A stretch of 64,000 nucleotides of DNA. It comes from Ruegeria arenilitoris. Its GTDB lineage: Bacteria; Pseudomonadota; Alphaproteobacteria; Rhodobacterales; Rhodobacteraceae. The stretch lies in assembly GCF_013032855.1 (NCBI RefSeq), contig NZ_WQDA01000001.1, positions 441,501-505,500 of the forward strand, in the 5' to 3' direction. Shown here one piece after another: positions 37,271-45,789 of the stretch (position 1 is the stretch's first letter; each line of letters starts with the position of its first letter). The notes under the pieces were generated by a model. It saw nothing but the letters and a program-made list of their open reading frames with translations. It had not been told where the DNA came from and did no database searches. Both the position numbers and the translations under genes were made by a program.

Positions 37271-38668
37271 TCACGAGGCCGCTTTCATCAGGCCCTGGGC
37301 GATGATCTCAGCCTGCGCCTCGTCCAGCGACTTGTAAATGCGCACGAACATCTCGTCGATATCTGCCGGGGTCAGGATCAGCGGCGGCGAGATGATCATC
37401 CGGTCGCCCACATGGCGCATGATAAGGTTGTTGGCAAAGCAGCGATCGCGGCAGATGTACCCGACCGTGCCCGGATCGGAGGCGAACTTGGCCCGGCTGG
37501 CCTTGTCCGGCGTCAGCGCGATCGAGGCCATCATGCCCACGATCTTGGCTTCGCCGACCAGCGGGTGCTCGACCAGCGCCTCCCATTTCTGTTTCAAATA
37601 GGGGGCGGCGACATCGCGCACATGCTCGACGATCTTCTCTTCTTCCAGAATGCGCAGGTTTTCCAGCGCAACGGCTGCCGCAACGGGGTGGCCCGAATAG
37701 GTATAGCCGTGGTTGAACTCGGTCCCGCCGATCACTTCGGCAATCTCGTTATTGACGATCGAGCCACCGATGGGCGCATAGCCCGAGCTGAGCCCCTTGG
37801 CGATGGTCATGATGTGCGGGCGGATGTTCATGGTCTGCGAGCCGAACCAGTTTCCGGTGCGGCCAAAACCGCAGATCACCTCGTCGGCGATCAGCAGGAT
37901 CTCGTACTTGTCGCAGATGCGCTGGATTTCCGGCCAGTAGGTGTCGGGCGCGACGATCACGCCGCCCGCACCCTGGACCGGCTCGGCGATGAAGGCGGCA
38001 ACGCGGTCTTCGCCCAGTTCCAGGATCGCCTCTTCCAGCTCGCGCGCACGGGCCAGGCCGAACTCTTCGGGCGTCATGTCGCCCCCCTCGGCCCACCAGT
38101 TGGGCTGGTTGATATGGTGGATGTTCGGGATCGGGATGCCGCCCTGCGCGTGCATGCCGGCCATGCCGCCCAGCGAGGCCGACCCCACACTCGACCCGTG
38201 ATAGGCGTTGTGGCGGCTGATGATGATGTTCTTGTTCGGATGGCCCTTTTCCGCCCAATAGGTGCGGACCAGACGGATGTTGGTGTCATTGGCCTCGGAC
38301 CCGCCGGCGGCGAAGAAGACATGGTTCAGGTCACCGGGGGCCAGCTCGGCCAGTTTGGCCGCCAGCGCGATCGCCGGGACATGGGTCGTTTTGAAAAAGG
38401 TGTTGTAATAGGGCAGCTCGCGCATCTGGCGCGCCGCCACTTCGGCCAGTTCGTCGCGGCCATAGCCGACGTTCACGCACCACAGACCGGCCATGGCGTC
38501 CAGGATCTCTTCGCCTTCGCTGTCGGTCAGATAAACGCCCTTGGCACGAGTGATGACGCGCGCGCCTTCCTTGCCCAGTGCGCCGTTGGCCGAAAACGGG
38601 TGAAGGTGATGCGCCGCATCCAGGGCCTGCAATTCGGCGGTCGGCATGTGGTTGGTGATGGTCGACAT
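37271..38668 (-). CDS. spuC: Class III aminotransferase, putrescine-pyruvate type
   Basis: A 465-residue fold-type I PLP enzyme. It has GGSEANDTNIRLVR, the cofactor stack YHGSSVGSASLGGM, the PLP-ring Asp in LLIADEVICGFGRTG, and the Schiff-base lysine in TIAKGLSSGYAPIGG. It belongs to the omega-aminotransferase group that includes SpuC (putrescine to 4-aminobutanal with pyruvate) and taurine-pyruvate aminotransferase. The neighbouring GntR regulator and potFGHI polyamine transporter favour putrescine or another diamine. The upstream region holds a TGATCA-centred repeat like those before the regulator and potF, so it is probably in one regulon with them. Confidence 0.82.
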   Translation of the reverse strand: MSTITNHMPTAELQALDAAHHLHPFSANGALGKEGARVITRAKGVYLTDSEGEEILDAMAGLWCVNVGYGRDELAEVAARQMRELPYYNTFFKTTHVPAIALAAKLAELAPGDLNHVFFAAGGSEANDTNIRLVRTYWAEKGHPNKNIIISRHNAYHGSSVGSASLGGMAGMHAQGGIPIPNIHHINQPNWWAEGGDMTPEEFGLARARELEEAILELGEDRVAAFIAEPVQGAGGVIVAPDTYWPEIQRICDKYEILLIADEVICGFGRTGNWFGSQTMNIRPHIMTIAKGLSSGYAPIGGSIVNNEIAEVIGGTEFNHGYTYSGHPVAAAVALENLRILEEEKIVEHVRDVAAPYLKQKWEALVEHPLVGEAKIVGMMASIALTPDKASRAKFASDPGTVGYICRDRCFANNLIMRHVGDRMIISPPLILTPADIDEMFVRIYKSLDEAQAEIIAQGLMKAAS

Positions 38669-38703
38669 CGGTCTCTACTCCTGCAACAGCGGTTGCCGTC
38701 ACA

Positions 38704-38715
38704 ATATGATCAAAT
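38704..38715. promoter_or_regulatory. TGATCA-centred motif upstream of the aminotransferase
   Basis: ATATGATCAAAT lies 36 bases before the aminotransferase start and matches the TTGATCAA palindrome found twice in 39414-39527 in 7 of 8 core bases. It is a candidate site for the GntR regulator encoded next door. Confidence 0.45.
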
Positions 38716-38743
38716 TTTTTTCTGTCAATCGAATCGCGCTGAC

Positions 38744-39436
38744 CTATTCGGTCGCCAGCGCCTCGGCCATCAGTTCCATGCCCTGTTCGATATCCTGGGT
38801 CGTTGCTTTTGCGACTTTTTCAGCGTCGCTGGCGCGCAAGGCATCGATGATGTCCTTGTGCCGGTCTGGAAGGCTCTGGGTGCCGAAGCGCCCGCAGACG
38901 ACGCGCAAGGACGGCCCGAATCGCAGCCACAGGCGCTCGGCCAAATCCTTTAGAATCGGCGCGCCGGCATGGTCATAGAGTTTTTCGTGGAATGCATGGT
39001 TCAGGCGAAGATAGCCGCCAACGTCCCCGTCGGCGATCGTGCGATCCAGCTGTTCGTCGATCTTTTCAAGCTGGTCGATATCCGCCGTGGTCATGTTGAC
39101 TGCTGCGCGCCGGGAAAGCTCTGATTCTACGGCATTTCTGGCGAAAATCATCTGTTCGACATCTGTTGCGGTCAGAAGGGGAACGCTGACCCGCCGGTTT
39201 CCCTGAAAGATCAGCGCACCGTCCGAGATCAGGCGCCGGATAGCCTCGCGCACCGGGGTCATGCCCACGCCCAGCGAATCGGTCAAGCCTTGGATCGTGA
39301 CCGGTTGCCCCGGCACCAGATCGCCGAACATGATCTGCGACTTCAGTGTCTGGTACACCTGTTCATGTGCTGGTCGTTTTTCGGTCTGGGTCACTGCAGC
39401 AGATGCCTTATTTTTGATCAAATCCAATTGGTTCAC
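38744..39436 (-). CDS. GntR-family regulator, FadR/FCD subfamily, of the polyamine locus
   Basis: A 230-residue regulator with a GntR winged helix (about 22-88: VYQTLKSQIMFGDLVPGQPVTIQGLTDSLGVGMTPVREAIRRLISDGAL) and an FCD domain (about 100-225) with the ExxxHxxxxx metal-binding helices. It lies between the aminotransferase (same strand, downstream) and potF (divergent), which makes polyamine-linked control likely. The annotated start is GTG at 39434-39436; another GTG at 39394 would place a TTGATCAA site in the leader instead of in codons 6-8. No effector is shown by sequence. Confidence 0.88.
   Translation of the reverse strand: MNQLDLIKNKASAAVTQTEKRPAHEQVYQTLKSQIMFGDLVPGQPVTIQGLTDSLGVGMTPVREAIRRLISDGALIFQGNRRVSVPLLTATDVEQMIFARNAVESELSRRAAVNMTTADIDQLEKIDEQLDRTIADGDVGGYLRLNHAFHEKLYDHAGAPILKDLAERLWLRFGPSLRVVCGRFGTQSLPDRHKDIIDALRASDAEKVAKATTQDIEQGMELMAEALATE
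39414..39427. promoter_or_regulatory. TTGATCAAATCCAA repeat, copy 1
   Basis: A 14-base sequence containing the perfect 8-base palindrome TTGATCAA (39414-39421). It is repeated identically exactly 100 bases downstream (39514). This copy falls in the first codons of the regulator gene if the GTG at 39436 is the start. Candidate operator for the local GntR regulator. Confidence 0.5.
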
Positions 39437-39513
39437 CCCGATCCCAATGCTCCCGGCTTGTCAGGTTTCTTGCCCCGTGAAACCATACGACGTATCGAGG
39501 GAAAACGCAAAAC

Positions 39514-39527
39514 TTGATCAAATCCAA
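39514..39527. promoter_or_regulatory. TTGATCAAATCCAA repeat, copy 2, upstream of potF
   Basis: Identical to the sequence at 39414-39427 and located 41 bases before the potF ATG. FadR-type GntR regulators bind short palindromes of this kind. It probably controls the potFGHI operon, overlapping or following its promoter. Confidence 0.55.
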
Positions 39528-39567
39528 AAAAACGGGAAAATGCCCGTACACTTGCAGGGAGAAGAAA

Positions 39568-40653
39568 ATGAAAATCAAAACGCTGACGATGACGGCAATT
39601 GTCGCATTGGGGACGTCGGCCGCTGTTGCGGAAGAGGTGCGCGTATACAACTGGTCGGACTACATCGACGAGGAGTTGCTGAGCAAATTCCAGGAAGAGA
39701 CGGGTCTGACCCTGATCTACGACGTGTTCGACAGCAACGAGGTTCTGGAAACCAAGATGCTGGCCGGGGGATCCGGTTACGATGTGGTGGTGCCGTCGGG
39801 CACCTTCCTTCAGCGCCAGATCCAGGCTGGAGCCTTCCAGAAACTGGACATGTCCAAGCTGCCCAATGCGGTTAACCTCTGGGACGTGATCCAGGAACGT
39901 ACGGCCGGATATGACCCGGACAATGCCTATTCGATCAACTACATGTGGGGCACCACGGGGCTGGGCGTGAATGTCGACAAGGTCAAGGAAGTGCTGGGCG
40001 AGGATGCGCCCTTGAACAGCATGGACCTGGTGCTGAAGCCCGAGAACATGGAAAAGCTGGCCTCATGCGGCGTCCATTTCCTGGATGCGCCGTCCGAGAT
40101 CATTCCAATGGTCCTCCAGTACATTGGCGAAGATCCGGACAGCCATGACACCGATGTGATCGCCAAGACCGAAGAAGTGCTGATGGGCGTGCGTCCCTAC
40201 ATCCAGAAGTTCCATAGCTCGGAATACATCAATGCGCTGGCCAATGGCGACATCTGCGTGGCCGTGGGCTGGTCGGGCGACATTCTGCAGGCCCGCGATC
40301 GGGCGGATGAGGCCGACAACGGTGTGACCATCGAATACCATCCGTTTGCCGAAGGCTCGCTGATGTGGTTCGACCAGATGGCCATTCCGGTGGATGCACC
40401 CAACCCGGACGGCGCGCATAAATTCCTGAACTTCATCCTGGATGCCAACAACATGGCGGCGGCGTCGAACTACGTCTACTACGCCAACGGCAACAAGGCG
40501 TCGCAGGAGTTTCTGGAAGAAGACGTGATCGGCGATCCGGCGATCTACCCGGATGATGCCACGATGCAGAACCTCTACATCACCACGCCTTACCCGGCCA
40601 AAACGCAGCGGGTCGTGACCCGCCTGTGGACCAAGATCAAATCGGGCACCTGA
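39568..40653 (+). CDS. potF: Polyamine ABC transporter, periplasmic binding protein
   Basis: A 361-residue exported solute-binding protein with a signal peptide (1-22, ending near AAVA-EE). The mature start VRVYNWSDYIDEELLSKFQEETGL is the PotF/PotD hallmark, followed by DVFDSNEVLETKMLAGGSGYDVVVPSG. It binds putrescine or spermidine in the periplasm and delivers it to PotHI. The start at 39568 follows CAGGGAGAAGAAA. A strong 14-bp hairpin separates it from potG, which would keep this binding protein in excess over the membrane parts. Confidence 0.9.
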   Translation: MKIKTLTMTAIVALGTSAAVAEEVRVYNWSDYIDEELLSKFQEETGLTLIYDVFDSNEVLETKMLAGGSGYDVVVPSGTFLQRQIQAGAFQKLDMSKLPNAVNLWDVIQERTAGYDPDNAYSINYMWGTTGLGVNVDKVKEVLGEDAPLNSMDLVLKPENMEKLASCGVHFLDAPSEIIPMVLQYIGEDPDSHDTDVIAKTEEVLMGVRPYIQKFHSSEYINALANGDICVAVGWSGDILQARDRADEADNGVTIEYHPFAEGSLMWFDQMAIPVDAPNPDGAHKFLNFILDANNMAAASNYVYYANGNKASQEFLEEDVIGDPAIYPDDATMQNLYITTPYPAKTQRVVTRLWTKIKSGT

Positions 40654-40664
40654 TCCGAAATGAT

Positions 40665-40695
40665 TGCGCAAGGCAGAATGGTTCTGCCTTGCGCA
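40665..40695 (+). promoter_or_regulatory. Intercistronic hairpin between potF and potG
   Basis: A perfect 14-bp inverted repeat (40665-40678 with 40682-40695) with a 3-base loop TGG, starting 11 bases after the potF stop and ending 32 bases before potG. No T-tract follows, so it is more likely an mRNA-stabilising or attenuating structure than a full terminator. Such hairpins downstream of binding-protein genes raise their level over that of the membrane components. Confidence 0.7.
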
Positions 40696-40727
40696 CAACC
40701 TGTACAGGCTGACTTACGGGGGCCGAT

Positions 40728-41855
40728 TTGAACTCTACCGTCTTTGCGCCGTGGGAAGATCCGCAGGCGAAACCCTTGATCCAGTTCAAAAATGTGACCA
40801 AGCGATTCGGGGACTTTACTGCCATCGACAATCTGTCGCTGGACATCTTCGAGCGGGAATTCTTTGCTTTGCTGGGGCCGTCGGGTTGCGGCAAGACGAC
40901 GATGATGCGGATGCTGGCGGGGTTCGAGAAACCCACCGAAGGCCACATCATGCTGAGTGGTCAGGACATCGACCCGGTTCCGCCGAACAAGCGGGCGGTC
41001 AACATGATGTTCCAGTCCTATGCGCTGTTTCCCCATCTGAACGTCTGGGACAACATCGCCTTTGGCCTGCGCCGGGACAACATGCCCAAGCATGATCTGG
41101 AAGACCGGGTCGAGGAGATGCTGCGCCTGACCCGTCTTGAGAAATTTGCCCGCCGCAAACCGCACCAGATTTCCGGTGGTCAGCGTCAGCGCGTGGCGCT
41201 GGCCCGGTCGCTGGCCAAGGCGCCCAAATTGCTGCTGCTGGACGAACCGCTGGGCGCGCTGGACAAGAAGCTGCGCCAGGACACCCAGTTCGAGCTGATG
41301 GACATTCAGGAAAAGACCGGCACCACCTTCGTGATCGTGACCCACGACCAAGAAGAGGCGATGACGGTGGCCAGCCGCGTTGCCGTGATGGATCAGGGCA
41401 AGCTGATGCAGGTCGCCACGCCCGACCGCATTTATGAAAACCCCAATTCCGTCTATGTCGCCGATTTCATCGGCGACGTGAACATCATCGAAGGCCGTGC
41501 AACCGCAGCCGTTGAGGGCACGTACAGTATCGAATGGGCCGAGGGCCAGCCGCCTCTGACCGCCACGTCCGCGGCAAGCTTCGGAAACGGGCAGGCCTGT
41601 CACCTGGCCATCCGGCCGGAAAAGGTAACGATCTCGGCCGAGCGTCCCGCCGATGCCGTCAACGCCGTGCAGGGCAAGGTGCATGACATTGCCTATCTGG
41701 GCAACCTGTCGACCTACCATGTCGAATTGCCAAACGGGACGATCATCAAGGCGCAAACGGCCAATACCCGCCGCATCTCGCGCCGGTCCTTCACATGGGA
41801 AGACCCTGTCTGGCTGTCCTGGACAGCCACGGCGGCGGTTCTGCTGGCAGACTGA
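40728..41855 (+). CDS. potG: Polyamine ABC transporter, ATP-binding protein
   Basis: A 375-residue ABC ATPase with Walker A GPSGCGKTT (50-58), the signature ISGGQRQ (148-154), Walker B LLLLDEP (168-174) with E173, and the H-loop histidine in VTHDQEEAM. A C-terminal TOBE domain follows (about 300-370). It powers PotHI. The start is an unusual TTG at 40728 placed 7 bases after CGGGGG; no in-frame ATG or GTG occurs before the nucleotide-binding domain. Its stop overlaps the potH start (TGATG). Confidence 0.92.
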   Translation: MNSTVFAPWEDPQAKPLIQFKNVTKRFGDFTAIDNLSLDIFEREFFALLGPSGCGKTTMMRMLAGFEKPTEGHIMLSGQDIDPVPPNKRAVNMMFQSYALFPHLNVWDNIAFGLRRDNMPKHDLEDRVEEMLRLTRLEKFARRKPHQISGGQRQRVALARSLAKAPKLLLLDEPLGALDKKLRQDTQFELMDIQEKTGTTFVIVTHDQEEAMTVASRVAVMDQGKLMQVATPDRIYENPNSVYVADFIGDVNIIEGRATAAVEGTYSIEWAEGQPPLTATSAASFGNGQACHLAIRPEKVTISAERPADAVNAVQGKVHDIAYLGNLSTYHVELPNGTIIKAQTANTRRISRRSFTWEDPVWLSWTATAAVLLAD

Positions 41856-42745
41856 TGCGCCGCGCGGTCCTGATCGCCATCCCCTATGTCTGGCTGCTGG
41901 CCCTGTTTCTGGTGCCGTTCTTCATCGTGTTGAAGATCTCGCTGTCGGACATCGCGCTTGCGATCCCGCCCTACACCCCGACCCTTGATTTGTCGCAGGG
42001 CTGGGCCGGGATCAAGGAGTTCTTCAGCCAGCTGGATTTCGAGAATTTCGTCTGGCTGACCGAGGACGACCTGTACTGGAAAGCCTACCTGTCCAGCGTC
42101 AAGATCGCGCTGATCGCGACCGCGCTGACCCTGGTGGTGGGCTATCCGATCGCCTATGGCATGGCCCGCGCGCCCGAGGAATGGCGCCCGACGCTGATGA
42201 TGCTGGTGATCCTGCCGTTCTGGACCTCGTTCCTGATCCGCGTCTATGCGTGGATGGGGATCCTGTCGAACGAAGGCTACCTGAACCAGTTCCTGCTGTG
42301 GACGGGCATCATCTCGACCCCGCTGACCATCCTGAACACGCAGACGGCTGTCTATATCGGCATCGTCTACACCTATCTGCCCTTCATGATCCTGCCGATC
42401 TACGCCGCGCTCGATCGGTTGGACGGCTCGCTGATCGAGGCGGCTGAGGATCTGGGCTGTTCGCGCACGCAGGCCTTCTGGCTGGTGACCATCCCACTGT
42501 CGCGCCCAGGCATCATCGCGGGATGCTTCCTGGTGATGATTCCGGTGATCGGTGAATTCGTGATCCCCTCGCTGCTGGGCGGGTCGGGCACGCTGATGAT
42601 CGGCAAGGTCTTGTGGGAGGAGTTCTTCTCGAACCGCGACTGGCCGGTGGCCAGCGCCGTGGCGGTGATCCTGCTGCTGATCCTGGTGATCCCGATCGTG
42701 CTGTTCCAGCGCAACCAGCAGAAACAGGCGGAGGCAGAGCAATGA
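41855..42745 (+). CDS. potH: Polyamine ABC transporter, permease
   Basis: A 296-residue inner-membrane permease with six or so TM helices (starting at about 6-28: VLIAIPYVWLLALFLVPFFIVL) and the EAA loop near EAAEDLGCSRTQAFWLVTIPLSRPGI, which docks onto PotG. The long periplasmic loop after TM1 (ALAIPPYTPTLDLSQGWAG) is typical of PotH. The start at 41855 overlaps the potG stop by 1 base. Confidence 0.9.
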   Translation: MRRAVLIAIPYVWLLALFLVPFFIVLKISLSDIALAIPPYTPTLDLSQGWAGIKEFFSQLDFENFVWLTEDDLYWKAYLSSVKIALIATALTLVVGYPIAYGMARAPEEWRPTLMMLVILPFWTSFLIRVYAWMGILSNEGYLNQFLLWTGIISTPLTILNTQTAVYIGIVYTYLPFMILPIYAALDRLDGSLIEAAEDLGCSRTQAFWLVTIPLSRPGIIAGCFLVMIPVIGEFVIPSLLGGSGTLMIGKVLWEEFFSNRDWPVASAVAVILLLILVIPIVLFQRNQQKQAEAEQ

Positions 42746-43560
42746 ACAGGCTGAGCTGGTTCAACACGGTCTCGCTGACGCTGGGCTTTGCGTTTTTGTA
42801 CATCCCGATGGTGATCCTGATCATCTTCAGCTTCAACGAAAGCAAGCTGGTCACGGTCTGGGCCGGGTTCTCGACCAAATGGTATGGCGAACTGATGCAG
42901 AACCAGGCGTTTCTGGATGCGGCCTGGGTCACCGTTCGCGTTGCCGTGTTCTCGTCGACGCTGGCGACCATTCTGGGCACCATGGCCGCCTATGTCATGG
43001 TGCGGGGCGGGCGGTTCTTTGGCCGCACGCTGTTTTCCGGGATGATCTACGCGCCGCTGGTGATGCCCGAGGTGATCACCGGCCTGTCGCTGCTGCTGCT
43101 GTTCATCGGGATCGGGCTGGACCGAGGCATCCTGACCATCGTGCTGGCGCATACGACCTTTTCGATGTGCTACGTCTCGGTCGTGGTGTCCTCGCGGTTG
43201 GTGACGTTCGATCAGTCGCTGGAAGAGGCGGCGCTGGATCTGGGCTGCTCGCCGGCACAGGCCTTCAGGTTGGTGACGCTCCCCATCATCGCGCCGGCGG
43301 TGATCTCGGGGTGGCTGCTGGCCTTCACCCTGTCGCTGGATGATCTGGTGATCGCGTCCTTCACGTCCGGCCCCTCGGCCACGACCCTGCCGATCAAGAT
43401 CTTCTCGGCTGTGCGTCTGGGGGTCAGCCCGGAAATCAACGCGCTGTCGACCATCATGATCGCCGTGGTCACCGTCGGTGTGATCACCGCGTCGCTGGTG
43501 TCGAAACGTGCGATGGTCCGGCAGCGGCAAGAGGAACAAGCCGCCGCGCGCACCGAATGA
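42742..43560 (+). CDS. potI: Polyamine ABC transporter, permease
   Basis: A 272-residue permease partner of PotH with six TM helices (first about 9-29) and the EAA loop EEAALDLGCSPAQAFRLVTLPIIAPAVI. MMxFSFNESK-like IFSFNESKLVTVWAGFSTKWYG near residues 25-45 is characteristic of PotC/PotI proteins. ATG 42742 overlaps the potH stop by 4 bases. Its stop in turn overlaps the start of the FAD oxidoreductase by 4 bases, so transporter and enzyme are one operon. Confidence 0.9.
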   Translation: MNRLSWFNTVSLTLGFAFLYIPMVILIIFSFNESKLVTVWAGFSTKWYGELMQNQAFLDAAWVTVRVAVFSSTLATILGTMAAYVMVRGGRFFGRTLFSGMIYAPLVMPEVITGLSLLLLFIGIGLDRGILTIVLAHTTFSMCYVSVVVSSRLVTFDQSLEEAALDLGCSPAQAFRLVTLPIIAPAVISGWLLAFTLSLDDLVIASFTSGPSATTLPIKIFSAVRLGVSPEINALSTIMIAVVTVGVITASLVSKRAMVRQRQEEQAAARTE

Positions 43561-44858
43561 GGCGGATCTTTCCGGCTTATACCTATGGCCCCGGCCCCCG
43601 TGAGGGGTGTTGGTGGGATGAAACCACTACGGCGCCTGACTGGCCCGTTCATTCGGGTGATTTGTCGACCGACGTTGCGATTGTCGGCGGCGGGTTCACC
43701 GGATTGTCTGCGGCCCTGCACCTCGCCGAACGCGGTGTTTCTGTCGCCGTGTTCGAAGCCGAAACTCCGGGCTGGGGTGCTTCTGGGCGCAATGGTGGGT
43801 TTTGCTGCCAAGGAGGGTCCAAGCTTGGTTCGGCGACACTTGCGCGGCGCTATGGGATTTCGGCGGCACAGGATTACGCGCAGGCCGAAACCGACGCGGT
43901 CGCCTTGGTTGCGGATCTTTTGCAGCGGTTTCGGATCGACGCAGACGTTCACTCCGAAGGGGAGACGCAGTTGGCGCACAGCCCGCGCGCGATGGAGCGG
44001 CTGCGGCGTCGCGCGGAAAGCGGTGGGGTTCTGCATGAGCCGTCGGATTTGGAACGCCTCGGTATGGGGGGCCGTTTCTTTGGCGGATATACCGATCCAG
44101 TCGGCTTTGGGCTGAACCCGCAGAAATACCTGTTCGGGTTGGCCCGGGCCGCGCAGGCGCAAGGTGCCGCAGTATTCTCGAAAAGCCCGGTTCAGGACAT
44201 CAGAAAAGCCGGGTCCGAGTACAAGATGACCACCCCCGCGGGCCTTATCCAGGCCAAGACGGTGTTGATCTGCACCAACGGTTATTCCAGCGACGATCTG
44301 CCCGACTGGTTGGCCGCCCGTTACATGCCCGCCCAGTCTACGGTCATGGTGACACGTCCGCTGACCGAAGCTGAATTGCAGGAACAGGGTTGGACTTCGC
44401 GCCAGATGGCGTACGACACGCGCAACCTGCTGCACTATTTCCGTCTGATGCCGGACAACCGGTTCCTTTTCGGAATGCGAGGAGGCCTAATGTCCTCGCC
44501 GCGCGCTGAGGCTGCGATCCGTCGCAAAGTACGCCGTGACTTTGATCGCATGTTCCCGGGTTGGGCCGAGGTTGAGGCAACTAATATGTGGTCAGGTATG
44601 GTTTGCCTGACCCGTGACCTGCTGCCCTTTGTCGGGGAGGTTCCGGGCCATCCGGGCTTGTTTGCCGGTCTGGCCTATCACGGGAACGGCGTGGCGATGG
44701 GCAGCTATTGCGGGCGGGCATTGGCCCGCTTGGTTTTGGGTGAGCCCGCGAATATTCCGGACGTCATCGCTAAACCGCCGTCAAAGTTCCCATTCGGGCG
44801 CTGGCGGCGACTGCTGATGCCACCGGCTTATGCGGCCATGGCTCTTGCCGATTTGTGA
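43557..44858 (+). CDS. FAD-dependent oxidoreductase, DAO family (PuuB-like)
   Basis: A 433-residue flavoprotein with an N-terminal dinucleotide-binding fold (VAIVGGGFTGLSAALHLAERG, GGG at 44-46, then the acidic end VAVFEAE), GWGASGRNGGF near 80 and a C-terminal FAD loop with GLAYHGNGVAMGSYCG. This matches the gamma-glutamylputrescine oxidase (PuuB) / sarcosine oxidase branch. In the Puu route PuuB oxidises glutamylated putrescine, but PuuA, PuuC and PuuD genes are not here. It could instead act on another amine taken up by the same operon. Base use looks like its neighbours. Confidence 0.82.
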   Translation: MRRIFPAYTYGPGPREGCWWDETTTAPDWPVHSGDLSTDVAIVGGGFTGLSAALHLAERGVSVAVFEAETPGWGASGRNGGFCCQGGSKLGSATLARRYGISAAQDYAQAETDAVALVADLLQRFRIDADVHSEGETQLAHSPRAMERLRRRAESGGVLHEPSDLERLGMGGRFFGGYTDPVGFGLNPQKYLFGLARAAQAQGAAVFSKSPVQDIRKAGSEYKMTTPAGLIQAKTVLICTNGYSSDDLPDWLAARYMPAQSTVMVTRPLTEAELQEQGWTSRQMAYDTRNLLHYFRLMPDNRFLFGMRGGLMSSPRAEAAIRRKVRRDFDRMFPGWAEVEATNMWSGMVCLTRDLLPFVGEVPGHPGLFAGLAYHGNGVAMGSYCGRALARLVLGEPANIPDVIAKPPSKFPFGRWRRLLMPPAYAAMALADL

Positions 44859-44870
44859 TACGGCCCACGG

Positions 44871-45737
44871 TCAGAGGGCCGCAACCTCAAGGTCAAACCC
44901 GGCCCTATAGGCTGGCGCACCATTCTCGGCCCGCCACAGGCAGTAGGCAGCCATACGCCAATTGTACCAGGGCTTCAGCTCGAGGTATCGGCGCACCGTC
45001 GGCGGGCTGTCATAGGCCGACAGAAACGTAGCCTCTTCCTCGGGGGTCAGCGCCTTGCCGCGATAGAGATGCTGCATGGCGGGTGACAGGAACAGGGCAA
45101 GATCCTCGCATGGGTCACCCATCGCCGGGCATTGCCAGTCGATCAGTGTCAGCCCCGCAGAGGAGACGAGGATGTTGCCGGCCACCGGGTCGCCATGGAT
45201 CAGGCATACTCGGGGGGTCGGCGGCACCCGGACCCTGGGTTTGCGTTCGGCCAGAACGGCGCTGAGTCCCGAGCGGCAACCGTTCAAAATACGGGTGCCG
45301 TGATGATCGAGATCAACGCTTCCATTGCATCCCTTAGGGACCTCTAGCACGATTTCTCGGGCGTGCAGATTATGCAGCAGTTTCGCCACCTGCGCGGTCC
45401 CTTCTCGCCACGGAGTGCCAGCCGCATGGTCATAGAAAACCCAGCGATCCGGGCCAAAGCTGCCCGAGGCGCGAAGCCGCGGAACAAACCCCGTCGCAGC
45501 AAGTGCGTGCAGACAGGCTGCTTCGAGTTGGGCGTCGTTGCGAAACAGCGGGTTTTGAAGGGAAGACCGATAGAACTTCAAAACCCGGTCCGGCTCGGCG
45601 TCCAATACCTTCCACACCTGGTTCGTGCGTCCGCCATACAGCGTTTCGAACTGGGCGTCTTTTGCGATCAACCCGCTTTCGACAAGTTGGTCTGCAAGGC
45701 CGGGCGGAGGAGCGGTTGGAACGGACAGTTGAGACAC
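44871..45737 (-). CDS. Choline kinase/aminoglycoside phosphotransferase-like protein
   Basis: A kinase-like protein of about 288 residues with the APH catalytic loop VCLIHGDPVAGNILV (Brenner motif HGDxxxxN) and the metal-binding D in LTLIDWQCPAMGDPCEDLA. It phosphorylates a small alcohol such as choline, ethanolamine, thiamine or a sugar; the substrate is unknown. The start is uncertain: GTG at 45737 is chosen; a TTG at 45812 would overlap flgD by 23 bases. It lies at the edge of the flagellar block, downstream of flgD, and converges on the FAD oxidoreductase gene with 12 bases between stops. A link to flagella is not implied by sequence. Confidence 0.72.
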   Translation of the reverse strand: MSQLSVPTAPPPGLADQLVESGLIAKDAQFETLYGGRTNQVWKVLDAEPDRVLKFYRSSLQNPLFRNDAQLEAACLHALAATGFVPRLRASGSFGPDRWVFYDHAAGTPWREGTAQVAKLLHNLHAREIVLEVPKGCNGSVDLDHHGTRILNGCRSGLSAVLAERKPRVRVPPTPRVCLIHGDPVAGNILVSSAGLTLIDWQCPAMGDPCEDLALFLSPAMQHLYRGKALTPEEEATFLSAYDSPPTVRRYLELKPWYNWRMAAYCLWRAENGAPAYRAGFDLEVAAL

Positions 45738-45789
45738 CGGAGCGTTGCGAATCTGGACGGCCAATCCTTGGCCCGCAGCGCCCCCGAGT

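Noticed and set aside
44861-44881. Short CGGCCC/GGGCCG inverted repeat after the FAD oxidoreductase gene as a terminator
   Set aside because: Only 6 bp with no T-tract and it overlaps the kinase stop; too weak to call.
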